Source: Colletotrichum lupini (Eukaryota > Ascomycota > Sordariomycetes > Glomerellales > Glomerellaceae). Taken from it: a DNA stretch of 64,000 nt. Positions 1 to 12,595 of this stretch are shown here, in pieces. The notes beneath the pieces are model-generated. The model was not told where the DNA came from and did no database searches. It saw nothing but the letters and a program-made list of their open reading frames with translations. Position numbers and translations under genes: made by a program. The stretch covers positions 3,782,001-3,846,000 of the forward strand of contig NC_064677.1 of NCBI RefSeq assembly GCF_023278565.1. Direction: 5' to 3'. The stretch's first letter is position 1. Each line of letters starts with the position of its first letter.

Positions 1-390
1 GTTCTGGGGTGGATACAATGATGGGGCAGGGCTGGGGGAGGCCAGCCAAGGCAAGGTCGAGGTTCAAGGTCAAGGTTGCGTCGAGTCGAGTCGGAGTCGA
101 GTCGAGCAGCAAGTTGATGTCTCAACGGGATGTCCCTCCTGCTGGGCCGTTGACCTGTGCCTTCTTCAGCGGCAGCGGCAAAGGCAAGGTCACCGGTACA
201 ACGTGATGGCGGGTTCTTGGACAGGACGGTCAGTGCATGCAACCATACTGGGAAGGAGAAAGGTGAGGAGCGGGCGATCTGGTGAGCGGAAGAACAAGGC
301 ACGCTATGGAGCTACGACGATGGAGTATGGATGCGCCCTGCAGAGCGACGACCAGGTTTAGGGAAATACCCTTCTTAGAAGGCGGCGCTA

Positions 391-421
391 TGGGGAAGGG
401 AAGGGAAGGGAAGGGAAGGGG
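391..421. repeat. GGGAA tandem repeat
   Basis: Short pentanucleotide tandem array, several copies of GGGAA, inside the gene-free left flank. Seen directly; no function inferred. Confidence 0.75.
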
Positions 422-501
422 GCACGCAGGACGCAGGACGCAGAAGCAGCAGTACGCAGGCCGTGGTAGACCCAGACTTGCAGACTGGTAGACTGGGAGC
501 A

Positions 502-534
502 GAGGAGGAGGAGGAGGAGGAGGAGGAGGAGGAG
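502..534. repeat. GAG trinucleotide microsatellite
   Basis: An uninterrupted run of GAG/GGA triplets. It produces poly-Glu or poly-Ser/Leu in overlapping spurious frames, which is why those frames are not called as genes. Confidence 0.9.
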
Positions 535-1036
535 AAGAAAGAAGACAAGGTCGTCGACGAGGGCCCAGGACGAGGGGCGGCACTGAAACGGTTTGATAAG
601 AGCAAACGAGCACAGTTCAGGATACCAGGTCCAGGGCCTTTTGATGCTGTTGCAGTAGTGTAGCTCTGGTTTATGAATTTGCATACGGACTACTGGCCCG
701 TCCAAGCAAAGGTACGCAATATTTACCTTACCTTAGTTTTAGTGAGTTATTAGTGTGAGCAAGACCACAGAGTGAACTTGACGGGCGAGCTCCGGGGGGA
801 TGGAGAAACAGCGCATCACAAAACGCTTATTCGCCCAAACGCACTTACGAACAAGTAGAACCAGCCGACGCACATTCGCACATCCAAGACCAGTCTTGTC
901 TTCATTACCCGCACCCGCACATAAACATACATACGATACCTGAGGAAAAAGATGCATAGCTACGTAGCTATCATGGATACGTACGGGTTGAATGGCCCCG
1001 GTTGGACAGTGGCATACACCCACTTTCTCTCTCTAT

Positions 1037-1055
1037 CCGTACCGTACCGTACCGT
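1037..1055. repeat. CCGTA tandem repeat
   Basis: Almost four copies of CCGTA in tandem. The same GTAC/CCGTAC words recur elsewhere in the intergenic DNA. Confidence 0.8.
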
Positions 1056-1132
1056 TCATACACACTCACTCACTCTCTGTTTCTCTTCCTCCCCTCTCAC
1101 TCGGTCGCCCTCAAAGACACGCGCGCGCACAT

Positions 1133-1159
1133 GCACACACACACACTCTCTCTCTCTCA
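1133..1159. repeat. CA/CT compound microsatellite
   Basis: A CA dinucleotide run passes directly into a CT run within a wider pyrimidine-rich stretch (about 1021-1190). Confidence 0.9.
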
Positions 1160-2754
1160 CTCTTTTTCTCTCCTCCCCTCCAGCACACCCCCGCTTCTGC
1201 CGGAGGCGTGGACAAGTCCCTTGCACAAATTGGTATCGCTAGGAGCAAAAGACATGGAAGAGAGTTGACGGCAAGCCTTCAGGGTTGGCACTACTGACCC
1301 TGGTGAGCAGGGTGGCATATGCGGTACGTAGCTCTGTCGAGATGGAGGGACGGAGAAGAACCTGGCATGGATCGTACGGAGGCACGGGGGGGGGGAGCAT
1401 CTCTCGAGGAGAAATCGCAGGCTGGATATGCCCCAAGACCCTCGTCTTGACCAATGGAAGCATCATGGCGAAATGTCCAGGGGTTGAAGAGGGGGGTGTC
1501 GCTCGATAAGAAGACTAGAGAGAGAATCCTCCGACGGTTGTTGTAGGCTACTGGCCCGCAATTTTTCTAGAAGACTGTTGGGCAGAGACGCCGACGAAGT
1601 CAGGAAGTGGAAAGGTGTAGAGGCGAAGGGGGTGTGAGAGTGCGAAAGTGAGAGTGAGAGAGAGGGAGAGGGAGGGTGAGAGGGGGGGGATCGGTTCACG
1701 AGATTGCTGGAGGCCAGGGGCCGAGTTCAACTCGCTTGGGGCACACATCCAGTTCCAACATCCCTGCCCGGGTATGGTGGAGTGGGCAGGCAATATTAAG
1801 AGAGGGTTAATATAATAGACACAGGCGCCTGACTGAGGCTTTTGCTGGCAGGCTGGTCAGACAAGAGGCAATGTCTCTGAGTCTGTCCTTATTTTTTCGC
1901 CGAACAACGGCGAAGGAGGGGAGGTGTGTTTCCCCAAAAGCAAGGCTGTCAACGGCGCGGTTCGTTCAAGCATTCAGGTGTCGCAACTCTGCTTTTCTTT
2001 TGTTCGGGCTCTGCCGTCAAGTGTCATGACTCTCCCGGGAATCAAGACGCGCCAGAGCAGGCAGATGCCGGGTTCGAGTCGGTCAGGAAGACAACCTCGT
2101 TGCTCACTGCTCACTGAGAGAAGAGACATGGAAAGAAACGAGGGGTGTGGGTGGGAAGAGGCCGCAGACCGAGGAAGCAAGAAACCAGAGAGATCGCTTT
2201 TCTTGACCAAGTCAAGTGTATCCGTAAGGAGGAGGAAAGAGGAAGGTAATTGAGCCGGTCGGTCAAGATGCCTGAATCCATGGTATATCGAATGCGTGAC
2301 CACGACTCGCGATGCTTGCGGTTGCATCTCTCAAAGCCTCGCTGCGCATGATTAGACTCATATGGAGATCCGTTATGACTTACATAGGTACATGGGCGCT
2401 AGTGACCCTATGGACCAAAGGTAATCTCCCGACTCCTCCTTTCTCCTCCTCTTCGTGTCCGGCTTTTGCGAGGATTCAAGAATTGCGAGAATATTATGAC
2501 AAAGCGAAGGTAAAGGAAGGGTTCAAGGTTGACGACTTGTCAATAATCCGAACAAGAGAAACACTCAGAGCACGGGTGACGGGGTGGTAAGATGTGGGTG
2601 TGTCAAGGAAGTAGAGGAGGGGGCCCAAAAAAACCACAGCACACAACTTGGAAGAGTATCCGCAAGATGTGAAGAGAGAGAGAGCCCAGGCAAGAGACAA
2701 AGATAGGTACAAACGCACAGAGAGAAACAGAAACGAAGAAGCAAAAAAAACGCA

Positions 2755-2772
2755 AGAGAGAGAGAGAGAGAG
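2755..2772. repeat. AG dinucleotide microsatellite
   Basis: About nine AG units followed by an A-run. The reverse strand reads as Ser/Leu-rich low-complexity peptide. Confidence 0.9.
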
Positions 2773-3600
2773 AAAAAAAAATAGCACACAAAAAATAGAG
2801 CGAGGCACAAATGCGGAGGCGCCCAGGCATGTTCGTGGGAGAAGTTCCTGAAAGGGGAAGCTAACAGTCTGTGCCCGCACCCGGACCAGGGGTCCGCAAA
2901 AAGGCGCAGGGTTGAGGGTCGGTCCTCATCATGGCAGTTGATAGAACCCGGCCGCGGGCTTGTCCACGGGGCAGTACGTACTGTCCTTACATAGCACGGA
3001 TACGTACCCTCTTGTTTTTGTCTCCGTAGTCCCGCCGCCCGCGCAGGTGCGCAACCCACCCATTCACTGCTCCAAGGTGCCGCGTCCGGAATCCCACGAA
3101 CCAGTCGCATCGCATCATTGGCATCGTGCTGCTGCCAAAGTACCTGGGACAGCTGTGCGTACCTAGGGTAAGGTAGGTAGCTTGAATCTCCGTTTCCGAA
3201 ATGGCCACTACCTATTCGCCAAGGTAACCTGCAGAGCTGCATTCTTCTTGCACTTGTTGCCAATCCCCCTCGCGTCTTTTCTCTCGCGAAGAGCCTGGGT
3301 GCGGATATCTGCCTCTTGACAATTGGGGGCGCTCGGATACCCCGTCCCCCTTCTTCCAAACAAACACGAAGAAAGGGGTCCCTGGGAAATATGAGAAAAA
3401 GAGGCAGCCCGTCTCATCAAGCAAAAGACGGGAAAGACGCGTAATCTTGGCTCCCGTGCTCCAAGGTAATCAACGGCAAGAGGTCTTGGACACGAGGCGA
3501 GTTGATGCGAGACGATCAGAAGGCGGCCTGAATTGCGATAGTCAGCATCGTCCTGGTTATTTTGACAAGACGGGACGAGACCACCAGACGCGAGAGTAGT

Positions 3601-3803
3601 GTACCGTAAAAACTCACGCCGTTCGAACTTGCGCTAGCCCGTGCTCCCGTTATCTTACTCACCTTCTGGCCAATACGTGCCTCTATTCAGAATCAAGATC
3701 TGGAAAAGTGGCGGAGATCAGCGAGCTTTTTGTACTAAGAGAGGCTTAACGTGTCGAGTGCACGGGCTAGCGCAAGTTCGAACGGCGTGAGTTTTTACGG
3801 TAC
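3601..3803. mobile_element. Candidate MITE with perfect 44-bp terminal inverted repeats
   Basis: Positions 3601-3644 and 3760-3803 are exact reverse complements over 44 bp, separated by a 115-bp unrelated spacer; the match stops at 3600/3804. Each arm has TA one base in from its outer edge (3602-3603 and 3801-3802), so the unit can be read as a TA-flanked element of about 197 bp with termini CCGTAAAAACTCACG. That fits a non-autonomous Tc1/mariner-like MITE. There is no transposase inside. Alternatives are a chance fold-back duplication or an inverted tandem insertion. The perfect arms imply recent origin or ongoing gene conversion; they also show no RIP-type changes. Confidence 0.55.
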
Positions 3804-6110
3804 CTATCTCTTTTCCCTGCCCCTCACACTCTTTTACGCACGCAGTACAAGTACATACTTTGAACGGTACACTACCTACTTGTTAGCCCCGCGGCACAGT
3901 AGCACTGGCTCCCGAGGAGCTTCGAGGGTAGCGCAGCGTAGCTTAGCCGTAGCGTAGCAGCAGAAGAGCAAGTAGCAGCGGCAGCCGACGCAGAAGCATC
4001 AGCAGTCAAGGTCAGGTAGGGCGTTCTAGCTTCCCATTTGTCGGCGTTAGACCGGTTGTGCAAGGTACCTGAGCTGCTACTTCCACGTACCGACATGGAT
4101 CCGGGCGCCGTTGTGTGGTGGAGGGACTAGAACGAGGATGAGGACGAGGGCGGGTGATGGGCGGCTGACCGCCTGCCTTCCTGACCTCACTGCACATTCA
4201 TCGAGCGGCAAGGTACAGAGGTATCAAGGTACGGATACAATGCCATGCAGTCGCCAGTAACGGCCTGGTTTGCTATGTGGGCCTCGACAACGACCTTGGC
4301 TCGGTCTGGCTGTGGATGTGCATCTAGCTTGCAATGTATGCTCTCTACTGGTCTTCTGAATGGTCTCGGTCGAGGTGCAGGTCTTGATCTTGGTGGCCAG
4401 GACTCTCTGTATTCGTAGGCTGTCGTCTGTACTTCGTACATACAGATACTGGGGGCGCAAAAAAGAAGGGATCACGGCCGGGTGCATGCAGAGAGTATGC
4501 AGTGGCTGCAGTAGCCCCCAGAAGCTTCGACCCACGGCTGCAGCGGCGGACGAATGTGGCTGTTAAGAAGCGTTCGTAGGCTGGGGTCTGGCAGAGCGGT
4601 GGCCACATGGGCCAAGCAACTGACTGCCTCTGTGCGACTGCGACTGTGTGCGAGGTGAGGTGAGATGCGGTGCTGTACGGTGCGGGTGCGGTGCGGTGCG
4701 ATACCCAAGCACCAAGGCGGTCAATCATCAGATGGCGATGCACACGGATGCCGAGGGATAAGCAGGCCGTCCGATGCGATTTCCTGCATGTCGAGGCGGA
4801 AAGGGAAGAGTCGCTCGCGCCGTCCTCCGAGCCAGATGCGATCGGAGCGTAGTCCGGTCACGTCGAGGGGTGGCACGGGGGTGGTGACGACGTGAAGTCG
4901 GAGAGTGGAGGACAGAAGCGGACACGAGGGCGGGAGGTAACGTTCAGAGCCTGGGTATCCGTAGACCGTAGAAGTCACACGCCCCGAGGTGAGGTGAAGC
5001 GGATGAAGGTCTGGGATCGAGTTAATTGCTTACGTACTTGGCCCAGCGTAAGGTACGAAGTTAGGTACCCAAGTAAGGTAAGGTATGTTGCAACTTGCGG
5101 GAGTGGCTTACCTTGTTATTTTGGCCATTCTCCTAATAGCAAGTGAATACAACTCACATATTGGAGAGAAGCGAGCTATATTGTTGATCCAGGGTTAGGT
5201 AACTCAATATCCGATGTCGATGCCGTGTGCGAAAAGGAGGTTACTATGTATGGCAAAGTATTGATTGCGGCAGCCAAAGGATATTGAAGCGATGGCAACT
5301 ATCGATAACAAATTTCCTTGTTCCAAGGAAACCCCGAGAAACACAGTGCAGAGTCGGGCCTTTGCGCAAGAGGGCCTAATTGCCGCACTCGGTCGACAAG
5401 GAAGAGACCTGGTGGCCGAATCGAGTTGGAATTGTCAAGCCTGCGATGATTAATCTACGGAGACACAGCTTGTATCCCGGAGCAATATGAACAAAGAAAA
5501 GGCGCAACTCCAGAAAAAGTCGGGGGGAGAGGGGGGATTTCCGGGCAGACCAGGACACGATCAAGGCCTTGGTTATGCTCAATGCTCGAGCAGGCCAATC
5601 TTGCCAGGTCATGGTCAAGGGAGAGAGATACGGAACGGGTCCGGAATCCGGAGCAGGCCCAGGCCGAAAATGGAAAGAGCAGGAGCCAAGCACGGACACA
5701 ACCAAACTTCAGCAGTCAGAAGTTCAGAACTCGGTCGTGCCTGAGGAAAGAGCAATGGGCAGCTTCAATGGTGAGATGAACTCGAATCTCAACTTTGAAG
5801 GAAGGAGGGACGGGAACAAGAGCAAGAACCTTTCATCAGGCATCCATCTAAGGTGCCTTATTTGGTAGAGAAGGTGGGTGTATCCGTCAAGTAAGGTAGG
5901 CAAGACACCGAGTAAGGTGCGCTTGCCTTTCGGTTCGCTCCTGACAGAGATTTGCCCAGCTGACCGTGAGGTGTAGGTAGCCTTGGAAGCGACCTGATGG
6001 GAAGGAAGGATCCCGTCGAATGACACTGGGTTGGCATCTGCACCTGCCAACTCTCTTTCGGCCCCTCTACCTCGCCTTCCCGGATGTCGTCCCTGCCCTT
6101 GGCGAGGACG

Positions 6111-6155
6111 TGGTGGCAGTGGTAGTGGCAGTGGTAGTGGCAGTTGCAGCGGCAG
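6111..6155. repeat. 12-bp minisatellite (GGTAGTGGCAGT type)
   Basis: Successive copies of a GGTAGTGGCAGT-like unit with small changes, read directly. No reading frame of interest depends on it. Confidence 0.8.
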
Positions 6156-9100
6156 GTGCATAGCATGGTCCGTACCTTACCTTCCCTCCCTTGTGGTAGG
6201 TAACTTGAAAGGTCTGGCTCTCGGAAGTTGCACATCCACGTCTCGACCTCGACTCTTGACTCCAATCTCCAGGCAGGCAGGACAGGCCCTTACCGTCGTA
6301 ATTACTCTATTTTGCTCCAAGATCGGGTCGGGTGGTCGGAGGAAGCGACGGGGAAAGGAGGGAAGCACCGCCCCGGCGGCCGGAGGGAGAGGTTCCCTTC
6401 CCAGCTTTCCCATTTCAAAGGCCTTGTCAATAACAATAACGGACATGGCATTCTCCATCGTTGATGCCTCGTGCCAACCTCGTGCCCTCTCTAACAACCC
6501 CCCGACCTCTCTTTTCCCCTCCCCTCCTCTCATAAGGTAAGGTATGTATCCATATATGACAGCCCGAGGCGTGCGGCTTGCGGCGTGCCAGGCTCCCACT
6601 CACCACACTCCCCCACCCGACCTTAGCCATTCTCCATCCAGCATCGCGACCATGATGAACCCCCAGTGCCACGGCCCCCCCGGCCCCCCGGCGCAGCACC
6701 ATCATGACACGCTGCTCTCAACTTCTTCACCGACCCCTTACCTAGGCAGGTCCCCAGGGACCCAGGCTGCCATGCGCGCCAGGTCTCCAACTGGTTTCTC
6801 CAGCGCCTAATCCAGCAAGTCAGCGACTCCAGCAGCGCATCAAGACCCCCCAATTTCGGGGCCATGTCCCCGTATCTCAGTGGATTGTTTGTGCAGAGTC
6901 GCTGGAGAAATACAGTGCTCAGTTACAGTGCGTAGTTCCGATATTAACCCGCACCGACTAGAAAACTCAAAATTATACCAGGCAGGGTTTCCCAGGCTAA
7001 AGGTGCCTTAAGAGCCGGGGCACTGATTCAATCCCGTCAGCACCTTGGTCAATCATCGTCGCCCTTTCCCTCTTTGTGCCGGCTCCACAGCCCACTTTCT
7101 CTCCTTGTTCTTGCTGCCCTGTCGTGCCTGCCACGCCTGCCTCACCATCCACACTTCCATATTTCTGCCCAGCTCAGTACGTACCTCACCTTCTTGATGT
7201 GTGGTCAAGATCCAATGCTCAACCTCCACTCGCACGGGTCCTCCTGCCAACCCCACCTTCTCATCGAGTCCACCTTCCACAGTCCTCAGTCCGCATCGCA
7301 AGCAGAAGCTCGGGCTGATTGTGCAGCTCCTGCCCGTCTAACTCTTTGAGATTCTCAACCTGCAATTGCACCTGCCATCCATTGCATCACGCTCGCCCCA
7401 AAGCTCCTGAGAATCTCCATATTCGAGATGCCATATGTTGTCCTTCCTGAATGGACTTCAGCTACGCCTGCTTGCCGTAGCTACCTACCTTGTGGAAAGC
7501 AGAACGATGTCAAGGTCAGGCACTCAGGTCAAGGTAAGTACGAAGTCGGCAAGTAGCGATATTCAAACGAATGGGATATGTTCATATACCTCCTCAAACC
7601 CTCTACATTGCTTCTTCTTTTTCCCTTCCAATGTAATATGGGAGGAATGAGGCACTCCGCATCCAGACATATCTCTCCCGTCGGCTGCAATAATTCCCTC
7701 GCCTCTTTCTATCAGCCACTCATCAAAGTAGAGTAAGCAAGTAGTTGCGCTTCAAGATAACTATGTAGCATATCTTGTGGCCGGACTATCACAGCGGTTC
7801 AATCCACTTGTTGTCCATCATCCACTTCACGTCGTTCCCTTTGTCAAAAGTCTCCAAATCTGTTAATGAGGGAGAAAAATAGCTCGACTCGACTCGACTC
7901 CAGTCTCCTTGACATTCAACCGCCCACTTTTCCTACTGGACCTCCTCCTCCGTCTTTTTCTTCTTCTGCTTCATCTCGCGGTTGTTGCTCAATATCCAAG
8001 TCCAAAATGTACTTTACATGATCATTTCGGCCTCCCTCTTTGCGACTTTGCCTTGGACATATGCGCAACTACGTACTTCCCTGCCGTCGCAGCACACTAT
8101 CGACTATCGACAGCAAGCTCTGTGGATCACGGCTCCTCCTCACTACGCACAACGACTCCTCACATTCTCCTCCCGCCGCCTCCCCTCCAATTAACCCCCC
8201 TGGAGGCCGGGAACTTCGACATCATGATCAGGACCCTGGACCGGCACGCGGACCCCCGTCGTCCGTCACCCTCGTCCACAGCCTAGGTGGTGTCCTGGCC
8301 TGCTCGAACCCGCTCTCAAGCAAGTCACCTCATCGAGGGCACATCACCGTCACCTTCTCCACGTCCCCCGCAACTCGTTTTGCTACGCATACCCACGCAG
8401 CACCACTATGGCCATAGTGTATTCGTACGGGTACCACACAGCCCACACTCTACTATGGATCGAGGGGACAAACGCTTGTGTTTCCTTCTCAGGTACGCCG
8501 GACACCTGCTTCTCTCTGTTTGGCTCGACCCAAAACAAAGTTTATCGCGACTCTCGCCAGCGCCGTTGCATTCGGTTCCTTCTTCCTAGCTCCTGTTTCC
8601 CTACGTACCTCGTCCACCATGCCTCAGTATGCAGACTGCCTTGGTCCTTGGGTACTCCGTTCGCATAGCTTACTATACCTTACTCACGCCACAAGCTATC
8701 ACACCGCAAGGCACTTGTTCAACGCCCCCCGCTCTGCCCTTTTCGTCTCTCTCTGAGTTGCTCTACAGATATCCATACCTACTGCTTTTTGGAGTCGACT
8801 CCAACTCCGCGCGAACTGGCCGATATCTGAAGCCTCGTATACCTTGTCACCTTCCAAAGTGAGGGTGAGGCACGCTGCCAGCCAAGCTTGAACCTCATCT
8901 CACTTTACACTTCCGGACTGCGATACCTTGCCATCCCGCGGCCTCGTCTTGTTAGGTCCCATGCCCGACACAAACTCTACTCGGATTTGCCGCGGTAACG
9001 CGCCCTCCTCTAGGCTTCTCCTCCTCCGCCGCCGCCGCCGCCGCTCTAAGTCTTGGTCCCGTCACCCTGGTCTCCAACCTCTTCGCCGGCCTCCATTCAA

Positions 9101-12100
9101 GCTCCCGTTTGCAGACTGCTTCCTCGACTCGCTCGACCTGGGCCCCCGGTGCAACGCCTAGATGACGCCTCTCACGCGCGCTTCGTCAAGTGACAGTACC
9201 TGACAGCAGGTGTCAGCCACTGTGGACACCGCTGGTCCACGCTCTCTGCACCGACAATCCAAGCCGTTAAGCTACGCCTGCAAGTGACAGCGCTAACAGA
9301 CGCACAGTCAACTAGTACGACGCGGGAACCACGTCAACTTCATTCGAGCCTGTTCTTTTTTCACAACTGGAGACCTTGTATAGTGCTTGCTACGCATAAC
9401 TATTCCCCCTTCCAAACAGTATTTTTCGAGGCACGAAGAGGAAAGTGAGGACCAACAATGCACTGTTCGAGCAGTGCTATCTACAAAAACTTTTCAGCCT
9501 TGAAAGCTTGCATATGAATGTATTCGCTCCTAACACGGGCTATCGCCTACTCTGTTCCGCACCTGGAAGCGGCATGCTTTCGCATCAAAGTCAAGAGACA
9601 AGTGTATGCGCCTCTAACCGACCGCTTCAACACACGTTGTCCGGAGCTGTCATATGGCCCCCTTGCAATTACGACGTCTACCTCACAACTCCAAGTACCT
9701 CTACGGAACGCTCCATCGGGATCCCGCAAGATGATTGTCGTACGAGTATCCTCTCCTGAGAGCCGCCTTCACTGGCAGTCCCCGGCGGCGCGGCTACAAG
9801 GTCGATCGCATCTGCTGCTGTACCGCCACTTCGGGAGCGTTTAGAAGCACGCCACCAAAGCCACGGCACGGAAGTTACCCTGGGCCTGGCACAATTTGAG
9901 AAACCACGACAGTTCGTACTGCTAGCTATCAAGGCCGAGTTCTCCCGGTTCTCGTCCAAGAAACATTTCCCTGCCAATATTCAATCTCTTTCTCACACTT
10001 TGCGGGTTTTCACAACTCGATCCGCGATCCACGGGCCTTGCCTAGAGCTGGTACGATTCCTGCGCTATTCTTGACGCGCCTCACCTAGAGAGCGTCCCCG
10101 TCCAAGTCGCAGACCTCGTCACAGACCAACGTTCGCGGCGGAAGCATCCCTTGCTGGATGTAACGGTCCGGGGGGTGTTCAAGGGGGCTCACGGCGAATT
10201 TCCAGCGAGATCGTGCGGGTATGGACCCGTCACGCCTCTCGTTGAAGCGGGTACCATGTGCAGATGGCTTGCCGCCTGCTTGTCCGACTAGCCCTCGTCC
10301 TGGTCGGTCCACCATAGAGCCCCTAACGGCCCTCATGGGCCCTGTCACGCCTTGGCCCTCTTTGCTGCTCGATGCACATCTCATTGGTTCTCTAAGGGAC
10401 ACGACCACCTTCTGCCGACCGTCGCCCAGATTTCTCGTCATCTTGCTCACGGTGGAGAGGTATATCTGGATAAAAGAGCACGGCACTCGATGGCGGACTG
10501 TTTCGACACTCTCGACGAGTGACTGATTTGGTCTGGCGGTGGTCTGTGTTTCGACGTCGAAACACTTGACAGGGCTCGACCGGGCTGTGTAGACATGGGA
10601 AACACGAATCTACATCAGATAAACAGCAAGACCATTGACAGCCACAATCACGACTCGGCCATGGCCGACCTCCGTACGTTCCCTGCAGCAAGGGGCTCGC
10701 CATCGTGGTATGGCATTTTCTCATCTAAATGCATGCTTTTGTCACTCATACGGAGCACTTCGTACTGATTGATGGCTCGGAGTTTTTGAGAAACAAGAAG
10801 TTCCAAGTCTCGTTTGTGGATTCACGACCGAAATTATCCCCTTTTCCACCCATGGCCATTAACCGACGGGCTAAGACCTATATCTGCAATCCGATATACC
10901 CCTCCCAATGGAAATGGCCCCTATTCCGAGCACACATCTGCACAACACCATCGATGAGCCGATGCACTATTTGCCCATTGAATGAGAAGGGTTTTCATTA
11001 TTTCTTGCCTTTGCACTTGGCATTGCGCCAGGCACGAACCTGAGCAGACTCTGGTTCATGACTAGCTGGTGATGCAGGTGCTTAGACCGTCCGTACCAGG
11101 GATTGAAACATTTGCGGCAGCCACGAGGCGCAAAAAATCGGCTCCAGACAGTCGGCTCTGCTCGCTTTATGGATTTCGTGTTGCAACCAGCGCGTCAAGA
11201 GTCCCAGGTCTTGAAATCTCCGAATTGGGCCGCTCCAACAGCATGGAGCCTGGAGACAGGTACTGAGTGTGAAGTACCAACCAGCCATGGGATGAAGATG
11301 GATCGACAGAGAGCAACTTGAGAGTGCCACAGCGACGGGGACAAAATGAGAGCGTCCAAGGGCCATTGCTCGCTCTCGCGCGGCAGTCGGCTCTTTGTGG
11401 CACTGCTAGACGACATACACGCCATCCCCCCCCGAGTTCCCACACACGGATACGTAGTGTATCCGTCGAGGACGACAAGACAAGCAAGAAACAAGCCTGG
11501 GGTCACTCTCATTCGGGGGAGGGATGGGGACGGGGGGACACGAGAATGGCGCAAGACTCCCTGATTCTCTGCCAAGCATCTCCTCTGGACCTTGTCACAG
11601 TTGCAAACCGTCTTTACCGAAGAGGGCCGCCCCATGCAATTGTCATCCACATTTCTCCGGCCATGGACGAATTAATCTGGCCTCCACTCGCGTCTAAGCT
11701 CTTTCGAGGCACGTTTCCGGCACAGCAGCCTCCTTTGGGATGATGATCCCCGTCCTCGTAAGAAATCTGCTGCTCGATTGAGAACCGCATCGTCTTTTTT
11801 TCCATCTCCCGAAATTTACACCCTCGCGAGACCCGCGAAGAGGCTGCCGCCCTCCGTTCATCACCTCGCTCGATTGGTCGACGGATTCTGGATGAACTGA
11901 GTCCCCCTGGCGATGCCCGGTGCACCCTGGGCCCTAACTGCCCAATCTTCAAGAGATGGTCCGATGGACGCAGGTTGTCAGTGTTGAGTCAGCACGGCCG
12001 TGACGGCCCTGGCGCTGATCTCCCCGGCAAATGCTAATGGGCCCTTACCTCGAGTTGACAGCGCCGTTGACTCGCAGGCGGCAGCTTGGTCATTGCAGAC

Positions 12101-12584
12101 GCACTGACGGGCGCAAGCCGCCGCATGTGTGGGCTCGTTGCCAAAGTTTAGTTCATCGTCAATCGTCCACCCCTTAGGTTGCGTCCTTTTCCAAGGAAAG
12201 GCTTGCCGAAAGATTTGCATGCAATACCCGAACAGTCTGAGGCGGCACACATATCATGAGATGAACTCGACAAGCGCGATTGGGACATCCTGTGAAGAGC
12301 ACAGCATGGTGGTCCTTGCTGCGTGTTGCCGCCCAGGACACACTGTTCGCGTCAGGTCCAAAATCCTGGAACGATGGTGCAAAAAGCGCCGACACGGTTC
12401 GCAAGGTGCCAGCCAGGAAAGCGTCGGCTGTCAAGCTACTCAAACGCGACTGAACCGAGGCGATACAAGCGAGCAGTAGAACTAGCAGTTGGAAGCGATC
12501 TTATGGCGGCGCATGATCCTGCTAGCCTCCCAGACTCGACGCCGATGCTTTGCGAGCTTGAGGCGGGGCCTGAGCGCAGTATTC

Positions 12585-12595
12585 GTACGGAGTAC
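12585..12595 (+). repeat. GTACGGAGTAC dispersed motif, copy 1
   Basis: Exact 11-mer that recurs at 18009-18019 (opposite strand) and 18641-18651, with a 10-mer version at 49769-49778. All copies lie in non-coding DNA. Confidence 0.7.

Larger units (their letters stand above)
1..3600. other. Gene-free stretch with purine tracts and microsatellites
   Basis: No convincing coding exon on either strand. Open frames are short and low-complexity: the longest, about 264 codons on the minus strand at 2565-3359, runs through Ser/Leu/Phe tracts produced by GA/CT repeats. Visible instead are a GTCGA-type repeat near 86-110, a GGGAA repeat (391-421), GAG triplets (502-534), CCGTA repeats (1037-1055), a CA/CT tract (1133-1159) and an AG tract (2755-2772). 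Such tracts are common in long fungal promoters and leaders, but no start site is evident. Confidence 0.6.

Noticed and set aside
2060..2090. Possible tRNA T-arm (GGTTCGAGTC)
   Set aside because: No matching acceptor, D or anticodon arm could be folded around it. Other GGTTCGA-like spots (8300, 22336, 43300, 45972) fail in the same way.
2565..3359. 264-codon minus-strand open frame
   Set aside because: About a third is Ser/Leu/Phe low complexity encoded by a CT/GA microsatellite; the remainder has no recognisable features.
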